In this document: positions 13,601 through 25,600 of the stretch, piece after piece
Position numbering within the stretch: position 1 is the stretch's first letter
Layout: every line of letters begins with the position of its first letter
Origin: Acanthaster planci
Taxonomy: Eukaryota > Echinodermata > Asteroidea > Valvatida > Acanthasteridae
Length of the DNA stretch: 47,803 nucleotides
Assembly (NCBI RefSeq): GCF_001949145.1
Contig: NW_019091612.1
Location: 264,718-312,520 of the forward strand
Direction of reading: 5' to 3'
The notes under the pieces: generated by a model
Databases searched by the model: none
What the model saw: only the letters and a program-made list of their open reading frames with translations
Told to the model about the DNA's origin: nothing
Translations under genes and position numbers: made by a program

Positions 13601-16600
13601 AATATAAACATTTTGTCAATAGCAAATGCTATAAATAATCAAAAGATGTAGACATTAAAGGTACTTAACTGAAAATCAGAATGGGATTCTTGCTCGATGC
13701 TCCCAGAATGAAAACCTCAATGATGTTCCCAAATGTGACACAAACTAATGAATTTGAAAAGGCCGCTCAAAAAGCTTGCACAATGCAAATCCACCAACAT
13801 GGTAAATGGAGTCGTACATCCAAATGAAAAGTTCAACTTCCTCTTTCTAATGCAAATGAAATTATTCCACAAAACAGGTGTAAGACTCATTTTTGTTTGA
13901 TTGAGTCACATATTATTTCCACTAAATCCTGAAATCCTGAAGATTTGTCATTCCAAAATGACAAAACGATTGGTTATTTGCAGCACATACAAACATAAAT
14001 CTATCCTGTGCTGTTTCTGACCAACTTTCCAACCTACTCACAAAACTCTCCCTGTTATCGTTTGCAGAGACCCCACGTTGTAAGCTCCAGCGTCTGTCCT
14101 CCCAGTTTGTCTCCACTGTCTACCGTCCAACCTGTTTGAGTGATGGCCGGTACACACCCATGCAATGCCCAGAAGGAGTTGGTGTATGCTTCTGCGTAGA
14201 CGTCACTGGTGCCATCATACCTGAGACAGTGAGCCGTTCTGGAAACACACCAAACTGCAACGACTACAGGAGCATCTTTGGTAAAAAAAAAAGAGAAAAG
14301 AAAATCAAAGTTAAATATTTTGTCAGTGGACAAGATATTTTGACTTGGGACCAATAAAGAGATGCTAAACACAGGAACAAATTTACAGCAAAGTTATGAG
14401 CAGAGAACCAGTTACCAGGTGTACAGAGTGTATGTCATCTTGGCTGGTAACTTGATTTTGTCACTGAGCAGAAATCTATGCCTTGTGTGTTAACTGTAAT
14501 TTCTTCACCCTACGAAACCAATACCAGCATTTTATTACAGATTCAACTGGATATGACTACAATTGAATGCTACATCCTGAATTACATGTACTTTGTTGTC
14601 ATTTTTTTTCAAGATGTGGTGACACCTATGAATACCAGCACCGTCATCATCCATCCTGATGTCTCACTCATCCACACTGGTTGGGAGCTTAAGCTGAGGG
14701 AAATTGATCATCCAACTCACGTGGTTGGACCGCAGTACCAGTCGACCACAACTCCCCAAGTGCTCAAAACAAGTATGTGGCCTTCCTGTAAGATTTTTTT
14801 CCTGTAAAGCTCTGTTCATGTGTTTCACACTTGATATCTGTACAGTTTTCCCCCACAGGAAGGCAGTATTTCATTTTATGTTGAATTTTGTTTCGGTGGC
14901 CAGAGATATTGGAGTATTTTTTCATCTTTTTTTTTTCAATTTTGATTTTGCTCCAAGTGTTTGTATTAAAATGCAGAAATGAAGACTATTATTATATCCA
15001 TGAATAATTAATTTTTGACACTCATATTTATCATGAATTTCTGTAATTCAAATTATTAAATGTTGTGACCAGTTCCCCATGATTTTTTTGTGGGTGTTTC
15101 GTATTTCCTCCCCACCATTGTCAGCACATTATAATTTATTTGTATGTGAAGATGTATGATAAGTTAAACTCATCTATTCTGAGCAATCCTGACAACAAAC
15201 TCTCCTCTGATGTGGATTCCTCAGACGTCACTACCTGTATCCGCCAGCAGCAGATTGCTAGCATGGTGCCTGGCGTCTTCTATCCCTCATGTCACCGTAA
15301 TGGAACCTTCAACACGATGCAGCACACCCCGCTCAACTCCAAGGTATACTGTGTGGACAAGAACGGCGTCAAGATTGAATTAACCGAGAGGCGCATGGAC
15401 GTGCACCTAACCCTGCCCGAGTGCAATAAGTACTGGAATAGTAAGTTTTGCCATTTGTTGCTTGGTCTGTTTGTCAGGCTAGCTGGCTCGGAGGGGTTTT
15501 CAGTAGGTTTGTACATGAACTTTGACCTGTAATGATGAGTACCAGTGAAGGGTATTAAATTTTGCCAGTTGGCACATGTGATTTTTATACTCGAAGCAGA
15601 CTGCTGTGAACCTATTAAATACAATGTATGTGATGTGGATTTTCAACCAGTAGCCCGTTTCCTGCTAGCAGATACATGCTTAGCAATGTTTTCTTGTTAG
15701 CAACTTCCTGATATTGGTTGCAGCCTAGGCAGGATGAAGTCGAGTAGCATGAAGTGGGTTGTGTCCAGTCCTTGACTCAAATCTTGTCTAATTAAATCAT
15801 GTAGTTAATAGACCTTGTTCATGGTGAAGTTATTTTGTTTGTGTTCCCCAGTGTTGGAGGTCTCGAGACCTGGTCTCGGTCTTGAAGTTCTGGTCTCGGT
15901 CTTGAAAGAGCTGGTCTCGGTCTTGGTCTCGGTCTCGAATGCCTTGGTCTCGGTCTCGGACATAAAGGTCTCAACTACAACACTGGTGTTCCCTGAAGCT
16001 ATCATATTCAGTATAACCTGGTAAATGGGACGGTGCCAGACTATTTGGATTTCAAACCTCACTTTCAGTTTTTGTTTTAAAAGTGGCTTAAAACATGTAC
16101 TTACAATTTATTCCAATTTTTAAATTATTCTACACGTAAACTGGCAATAAAGGTTTATTTTGTGGCTGTTACTTTTATTCTCAAAAATAAAAACTTCACC
16201 TCACTTTCAATGCAAGATGGCCGACACATGAATACAGTCTATTGGAAAAAACTTGCTGTTGAGATTCACTTACATATTGAATGCAACATGGCATGTGTGT
16301 ACTGTGGGATTTATTGAAATCATGCATCACTGATCCATATATCTAAGTCTGTGTTTGTGTTATTACTTGAACAGCTACTATAGAAATCAACTCGTTGAAC
16401 AAGCATTGGACCAGCACACATCAGGATGTCATGACAACCACTCCAATCCCATTGGATAAACTTTTCCCTGCTGGATGTAAGGTTATGCATTGAAAATTTT
16501 CTAAGACTTTGAACTCTGAAAGTTTGGAGGTTTAAATCTACCTCCAGGCAATTTCTTGTTCAATAAAAATCCACTTAAAGTATTGAAGTATAAAGAATGG

Positions 16601-19600
16601 TATGATTTAGCAAAGTATTGAAAACTGAAAGCTGGCCAAACGTCTGTAGGATTAGAAAGCTCACTTGGTAGAGTACCGAGACATCATTCTGGTGTACGGG
16701 GTTTGAATCCTGCCTGATTCATATTTTATTTGGTCAAATAACGTGCATTTGAATCCTGTTAGACAGTTGAAGTTCAGATGCCTGAATTAGGGTAACTGAT
16801 TTCACTATGGGATCGTCAGTTTTAATTCGTTGCAAATTGCCCAATCTTCTCCAATGTTGAACTTGATTGGCCAGTTGACCGTGACAAGGTTAGTGAATGA
16901 GTGGTCAAGACTTCTACACCTGAAGAGGATAGTCTTAGGTTCGAGACCTACTCTTGTCCACCGACTTTCTGCTTAAAGACTTGATTATTTCATATTTCCA
17001 TAATTCTCACATTCTCGCACCTCCAAACTTGAAAATCCTCACATGACAACATTCTGTCAAACTGCTTGACTCATCTTTTCCAGTGCATCATCATCCCAAC
17101 TGCACCAGGCAGCAGGAGATCACGAGTCGCCTGGAGGGCGCTGTTGTCCCGACCTGTGAGCCCAATGGCACTTACACGCCGCTACAGTGTAATGCTACCA
17201 CCGGCGTATGCTACTGCATTCTGCCGTACGGCGACGTGCTGCCCGAGACCGTGCTGCCCATGGTGAAGGGAACACCCAACTGCTGGCACCTCAGGAATGG
17301 TCAGTCCATAAAGATCATCTCAACATCCAAATCATAACCCTGTTAAATGCTTCCAAATAAATTTGTTACATTTCAGAAAATGATTGCTGAATACAGTGAC
17401 CCAACATTATAATTAAGCAGAATCTTAAATTCTCAAAGGTAAAAATTTGGAAATGCTTGCATTCAGAAGAGGTTTGATCAATTCCTCTTTTCTGTCTCCC
17501 TTTGCAGCTTCTATTCAGCACTCAACAACCCCAGTGCCTGATGGTAAGCTTATCATTTCCAGTCAAATAGCTCTTTCAACTCCATTGATTACAACCCTTA
17601 GTTTTTGCTGCTCCACAATGCATACCTTTGCACGTTTGTTTCCTTCTTGGGAGTCAGGTTGGTGTTGTTGCTCTATCCTCACCTTCCACCTTTGTGGCTG
17701 GGGTTCAAATCCCACTTAGGTCAGCATGTGGATTGGGTTCTACGTCCCTACCTGATTCTGTGGGTTTTTTCCCCCAGAACATTTATTCAGGGTTTTCCAC
17801 TCACCTAAAAAACTGAGCATTTCTTGATTATCTTCTTCATTGTCATTTTTATACATCTGAAATTTCAGTCTCCCCGAATTCGTTTGCATTACAGTGTGCC
17901 GTTTGCCCATCTCCAGAGGCCCCTGCCTAGCTCGTTTCCCCCGCTGGGCCTACAGCACGCTTCTCAACAAGTGCCACTTGTTCGTCTATGGTGGTTGCCG
18001 TGGCAACGACAACCGGTTTGAAACCAAGGAGGAGTGTGAAAACACATGTGGATATATGAGTGAGTAGAAAAAACATGAGAAGTAGGCGGGGATGGCAATC
18101 TCTTTGCTTAAACCAAAATATTAACCACTTAGCAAGTATGTTTTTCTAAGTCATTAGCAACACGTCAACATTTAGTAAATTTGGTGACTATTCTCCCAGT
18201 TCCATGTGACCATAGGCTATTGTAGGAGACCTGTGAATCACAGGATATTTTGCTGATAATGTTCCACAAGCAATAATTAGCAGAGAATATTTTGCCAAGA
18301 TAGGTTTGCACCAGCCAAAGTGTACTGCATACGACTTGAGGTTCTTTTTCTAAGGACTTTACTCAAGCAAGTTGTATTTTCTCTTTTGTGGCAGAGACTA
18401 TGACCAAGTTACCTGTTGAAGATTGCCCTCTTAATGATGTAGACCTTTCACAATTAACACCTTTCAAAAAGCCCACTTTTAGAATCCTAGAATGGTGTCC
18501 TTAAAAGTTGAACAAATGTGGAATAGTCATCTTGATTGGCATTGTGATTCTGGGCTCGAAGTATGATTTATAAAAATAAGAGTTACTAACTTTCACAGAA
18601 TTATCTCAGGGCTTTTTTTAACTCGAAAAGCATTGTTATCTACATTTCATAATCTGTCATTTTTAACGTTGATTTTTTACATTTTTGTGGCAAAATTTAC
18701 AAGTATAACTTAATATTTCTCTAGTTCTCAAATTGAGAGTTCCATGGTGTCTTGTCACGTTTCTCCCCATTCTCTTAGCTCCCAGGGATTCCCGCCCTGT
18801 GACTTGCAGTAGGAAGCTCAATCGCTTCTATCGCATGAGTTTGACCCAGCGTCTTAGAATGAAGCGTCCCACATGCACTCCTGATGGCAACTACGCACCC
18901 AAGCAGTGTCACCTGACACGGACTGAGCGAGGACTGATTGAGAGTGTATGTGAGTGCATACACAGGATAACAGGTGAACCCCAGGTTTGCCCTGAAGAGG
19001 AGGTCATGGTCAACCCTGAATTTATCGACACCATTGGTGAGCTTTTCTTATCCATTTCCATTTAAATCAGTACAGTGTATTCATGGTCAGTCACTGAACA
19101 GTGCATTCATCAATCAAATCTGGATGTATACAGGTCGTTCAAAGTCCTTCCAAATTCACAAGGAGGTTTGAAAGGTTTAAAAAGATTTTAGTAAGTTTTA
19201 ACCCAGCCAAACAAATTTTGTTAATTTCAAGTGTATACCCAGACATTGAGTTCATTTCTAAGTCTTTAATTTATGGTAAACTGGATTATTGACACATTGT
19301 AATTTATTTAAGTGTTTCAAAGAACAGAAAATATTCAGTAACAAAATGAAAATACTCAGTCCAGTGGTAGAATACCTTGGTTGCCCACTTCACAGAACGA
19401 GGCAGCCATAGCACATTTGTTCAGTGTACAGCAACAATTGCCGGCAGCATGCAATTTACTCATAGCCAGTTGAGAGACAGATTGTGTAGAAATATTAAGT
19501 GCCTTGATTGTTGTAGTGAAATGATCTATGGAGTATTTTTTTGCTTCAGGGAAATAAAACGTTCCATGCATCACCGAGGGAGGCTAATCTTACTACACCA

Positions 19601-22600
19601 TGTGATAAACCAGTCAATAGTTGGCGAAAGCCATGTAACTAGGTCTCAGCCAATCAAGATACAGAATTGGTTAAGGTGATTCCAACCAATTAGAATCCTG
19701 CTATCGCTTTGCCAATCTTGAAGTGATGAAACTCCTCCACTAACACTGCGTATATTTTGTTGTTTGTTAGGTGTCTCCACAACTCTTGCTCCCGTTCCAG
19801 TCATCGATGGTTGCTTGCATGAAAGAGTGGAGTACCACGAGGGAGATAACTTCTTTCAGGAGTGCAATCAGTGGTGGGTGTGGCCAATCTTAGTATTTGG
19901 GGGAGGGGAGTGCATTAGACGGTTGATGTGGCCAGTCTGGGCAATAGGAGGTAGAAAGTGAATTGATTGATGATTGGTGGCAGTCTTGTTATCTGGGATT
20001 TGCAGTGCATGAAACAGTCAGTGGTGAAAATGGTCTGGATTTTTCTGATCATCATGGCTTAGAAGTCAGGTGGAAAAAAGAGGCATTGAAGGGCCGTAAG
20101 ACAATGTGTTATCGTAATGTAATTAAACAAGGTGACAGAGAATTGAAAGACATAAAGGAGGTATTTTTTCCCAGATTTTTCAGTTTCCTCACATCTCACC
20201 CATGGACAGCATTTGTGGTCAGTCTTGATGTTTGGGAATGGTAGGGTGTGGTCAGTTTTGTTATTTTGGTGCAGGGAATGAATGAAATGAAACGTTTGAC
20301 TCATTTGAATCATGTCTATTCCTTCCTCCATGTTTGAATTGAGGATGGACTGAATTTGTTGAATTGTCGTTGTGTGTGGCCAGTCTTGGTTGGAAGTAAT
20401 GGATCAAAGTTGGTCAGAGGTGTGGTTATAAATCTGTTGCATGGGTGGCAAGTGGAATATAGAAGAGGACATTTATTCAATGTTGTCATTGTAGACACAA
20501 TTAGCCACACAAATGTACATTTGTCACTGATAAATATAAATAACATTAATATTATCATTGTTACGTAACATTAAGAAGAAAATGACAACATTTAGGTGTT
20601 TGCCAATTGGTCAAGCAAATGCTTTTGTACCTTAACCTATGGACCGGCAGATAACGAGAGGCAATCAGACAACCATACAGACAAGGGTCAAACAAAAGAT
20701 AGCATATGGCTGACAAGTTTCTAGACAAGGGCAAGATAGTTCATTTAAAGAGAGTACTTCATATGATTGTGTGAATGTCGCTGTACTCATTCTGTTTGTC
20801 ATTGTTTGACTTGTAAATGAGCCTGATTGCTACATAGACCTATTCAAGTCAGTTTGGTTTTTACACCGACAGCTGTCCTCTGACCACATTCAAAATGTTA
20901 CCTTGGCCCTTACAGACACTCACCAATATGTACCAATGTTGTACTGAAAATCTTCACATTAAATTACATTCATCCAAATTGTCGTGGAAATACATCTGGA
21001 AATTAATACCAAGTATCTTTTTGTCTACCTCAAAAGCCGCTGTCTTGGTAACAACGAGGCAATATGCACCCTAAAGTACTGTCCTCCTGGTGAGTCAAGT
21101 TATGGAATTATTATTATTCATTTCTGGTTAGAACATCAAGGATTCCTAAAAGCGCCATAGGCACTGTAGCTCACAAGCCTGAAGAAACCTGTGGAGAGGA
21201 GACAGTGAGAAGCAGTTACCGTGAGAAGCAGTTACAGTTTTAGAGGTGGGAGGAAAACCCCAGAGGAATATTCTGGGTAAAACCCATGGAATCAGGTAGG
21301 GACTGAAAACCCAATCCACATGTGAACCGGGCCAGGATTCGAACCCCGGCCGCAGAGGTGGAAGGCGAGGAAAGAACCACTATGCCAAGCTGACTCTCCT
21401 GACAACTTCACCTGACAATAAGTAGTGGGCAGAGCTCAAGGCATGTCTCTTTTATCAGAAAAGCCTGGTTTCCATATCAACGTACAGAGATGCATCGCTG
21501 ATCAGTTCCCGACGATACTCAATGAGACAGAAACACTTTATTGTGACTGATGCAAACATCAAAGCAGACAGTCAGGAAAGTTGGATCGGGATTCAACTTT
21601 GCTAACTTTCTGCTTGAGTCGCCAGAAAGGCCTATACAAACACGCACACTAGCATGACAGGTGTACAATGATGGTCCTCTCGTTAATAGTACCACTCATT
21701 TTGCCTATTGTCTCCACATTACTAACATATGCAGCCCCAATCGTCAACAAATTAGCTGATCATAAACAAAATACATCAAACTGGAATATAAGTTAGGCTT
21801 AAAACTACTTTATTGCCACCTGAAGTGGAATCTTATCAAAACAAGAATCTTGGACAGGATTGGTAATTAGGAAAAGGTTAAAAACTGGTGCAGTTTTACA
21901 AACATTACATTCTCCATCTGTCAGCTCTCTGTGCTCTTATGCAGTCATGTTTGCTTGTTTTGATTGCAGAGAATTGTTATGTTAACGGACAGGTAGCTGT
22001 GGAGAAGGATCAGGGATGCGAGCATTGGTGAGTTACATCAGTGTTCACAGTCACATCATTTTTTGATTTCATTCAGAGTGACTGTTCTCATAGAGTCATG
22101 CATGAACTCGAGGTGACTCTGTGCAGCCTGTGTAGGAAACATAGGCCAGTGTACACTGTTAGTGCATTGGTTCCTACATGCCTGTGCCATAGAGTGTGGT
22201 GATGCAATTTACAGTTGAATGTGCACACATTTTCATGCGTTTATATATTAGAAGAGAACCCGGAGTGAGGATGCATTGTGGAATCCTCCCTCAAAGGGTC
22301 TGCTAATCTTTACACAATTGTAGCACTGACAGATATTGGCTCTTCATACAAATAAAGCAAAAGAGCCAATCACACCTAACACAAACCGCTACTAAGTAGC
22401 AATATAAAAATATGACCCTCTGTACAAGCACGGACCATTTGGTACAAGTAATGAAATGAATGTTCATTTTGATGTAAACTTCAGACGCCAATGTGAATGC
22501 ATGTGGTAGGCAGTGTGAGGGTGTTCAATCTGCCCAAAGCTGAAGTGCTCCCCCAGTTGGCAAAAGATAGGTGATTACGAGCGGGTTCTTGCACGCATTC

Positions 22601-25600
22601 TGGGCGTACACAAAGACCATACAAACCGGAATAAATTAGTTACGCATTCTCAGCGTGCTCTGCGTTAAACATGCGTATACTTGCGTGCCTCATGGTGTGC
22701 CTATATGCGGTGAGTACCAACAAAAACACACCCTCTTTTGCTCCGCTTAGAGCAGGTTATCTTTCAGAAGAAGAAATGTTAGAGTTTGAGGCTGTGTCAT
22801 GAGTCACCTGGCTATAGTACTGATCTTTGCTAGTGGCCCCAGCTGCCATAGACTATGTTATTTCTAGTCATATCCACAATAAGAAATCTTTTGCAAGTTA
22901 AATTTGAATAAAATCTGGCACACTGAATTCTTTAAATTCATGTGAACATAACAATTTGAATTCTCCATACTAAAAAAAATTTGTTGCTATACCTCGTGCT
23001 TCGAGGCAAGCTTTTGCTTAGTTACATGAGAGATGCCTTGCACAAATTGCAATACACTGGACAAGAAGGGCACAAAGGAACCAGTCCATTTCAGAGATGG
23101 TGGTCGCTATGCAAAAGCTTGCCCCGAATCACGAGGTATAGCAACAGTATCTTTACTCTGAGAAATTCAAAATGTTATGTTTATATGCAGTCAGATAACT
23201 CTGTGTGTCATATTTAATTCAAATTTAACTCACAAAGGCTTATTACTCACTTGTTAAGGTCTTTTCGAGATGCCAGGAGTGCGCTGCAGTCTTTGATGCA
23301 TGTCAGTTTGTGTGTGTGTTTTTTTTTGGTCAGTACTTGCATGGGAGGACAATGGGACTGTGAGCCTATGGCTAACTGTGACACCGATCCTGGACCCATG
23401 TCAGGTATGTTATCAGAAGCAATGCAGTCAAACAGCTGGCTTGCAGGCCATCTTAGGGGCAAGTGCTTTGTCCTCACACGTCAGGCATAAGTGGGTTTGT
23501 CTGTGTCTCCATTGTCACATCATTTACATAAGAAAAGCTGGCCACAGACATGGCTGCTGGTGCCTAAGGACCAGCTTTAGAAACTTTAACTACAGGACCA
23601 TCCTGGTTGCGTGCAGGTGGTATACATGCGTTGTGCTGCTCTCAGACCAATACGGTGTGGTGGCATGGCAAAATGTGTGCACATGCTCAAGTTAAAATTC
23701 GTGTGTGAGTGTGAGTTCTCAGGATTTGGCTATAGCCCAAAGTATTACATGTTGATGTGGCCTACTTGGGGGCTTCTTCTCCATTTGTGGAATTGAGACA
23801 TTCTACCAGTCTATTGTTTAGATGTCAACTATCCTCTGTTATTGTTTAGTTGACAGATTTATTTAAAAATAGTTCTACTTGTTGATCTGTTTGCCCTTAA
23901 GTAACAGTTTCAAGAACTCACTGACAGAAATGTGATTTGTAATCAATTGTAATTTGACTTTTTGGCTTGTTTAGAATCTGGGACCTCCACTCATTGTGTG
24001 ATGGAAGATGGCACAAGCATGACTGTTGGGTCATCGTTCTATAACAAATGCAATAAGTGGTGAGTTAACCTGTTTTAAAGTAAATTGTTGGTCAATCGCA
24101 AGTCAATTCTAAATCATTTATGTCATGTTGTTACAAGTCAACAAAATTAACAATGAGTCAATCACAAATCCTCCTAAATTCCCCAAGTCATCCAGTCTTT
24201 GAGTTGTGCTAAGTTTAGGTTTTCACCAAGCTATTTCTTCTTGTGCCCCCAGATTGAATGTGCCCATATCCCATGAGACAAGCCTTGACGATTCTCTCCA
24301 CAAATGTTGTGGAAAAAACAGTTTAAAGCATTTTTGTTATCACCCACTTTTCCATCCTTGTTCAAGATTAGTTTGAAGGCCTACAAATCAAAAGTAAATT
24401 GACTTGAACCTCGTTTTGCAGGGCCGGGTGACAAGCATTTAATCTTTCACCCAGTTCAACTTTTTGAATGATCACGAAAGTTCTTTTTGTGAGTTGATAT
24501 TTTTCCTTTGGTTTTTACACCACTTCTTTCCCGTACCATTTTAATCCATTTTCCATTAATTTTCTATTCCTTATACAGTACTTGCCTGTCTACTGGTGTG
24601 GTGTCATGCCAGAACAACTACTGTATCCCTCGTAAGTTTCATAATTTTGTGTTTTACATGGGTTTTTGTGGAAAGAATTGTTAGATAAATTTTTTGACCG
24701 ATGTGTAGTAAAAGTGCATTGACATGTTTGGTGAAATAGGCAGCTTAAAAATGCTGACCCCCTGTAGCTGACCCCCTGTAGCTGACCCCCTGTAGCAGAC
24801 CCCCTGTAGCAACTACAAAGCTGTGACATAAATCACCTTGTTGCCTTTGCATGTTCTCAGGACACTGTTACGAGAGAGGCATTCCATACCACACTGAAGA
24901 CACAATTATGAGAGATTGCAACAGATGGTGAGAATGAATATAGCCATCCTCCTTAGTGCCAGAAAGTGCAGCTGACAGCTGAATACCAATGCTTCCGTAC
25001 ATTTTATATTGATGTATTCAAGACTTACAGTCTCATCAATCAAGCTTTATTTGGACATTTTACGCCTAGTCACAGCTTTTAAACTTTTGCTCAAACCCTA
25101 TCCTTCAACTCCTTCAACAATATCTGCACCAAATGCCAGAGGGAATGCAATCATTGTATTTTTTTTCTGAATGACAGCACTTGTTTCAGCGGCCAGTGGC
25201 AATGCCAGGAATACACCTGTGATCCCTACATCAGGACCAGTAAGTCTGACATTTTAGTCTATCAGACTACAATAAAAACCGAGAAGAAGTGTTTTGATAT
25301 TCTAGACCTTGAAACTGTCCTTTCCCGTCAAAATTTAAAATCATATTTTGCTACCATTTATGGTTCCATGTGCTCTGGTAGAATCATCCTTCAAATAAAG
25401 AAGAATTTGGAAACTAACTCATAGTGCATTTAATTTTCAGTTTAACCAATAAACTTGACTAGGATTTGACCCTGTGGATTAATTTGGTTATGTCCCACTG
25501 TTTGGTCTGAGCTATTCACCTGTGTGTCGGCCATTAGTGTCTCCCAGTCTGTCAAATCTGCCAAATGGTCATGGATGTTGTCCAAAGTCTCCATGCTGTA

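Noticed and set aside
15805-16062. ORFs with V-S-V-L or T-E-T-K repeats
   Set aside because: They are translations of the GGTCTCG-rich hAT element, not a gene.
16649-16958. Functional tRNA genes
   Set aside because: Both tRNA-like folds lack T33 in the anticodon loop; the first has T-stem mismatches and the second an unusually short variable arm for a serine-type tRNA.
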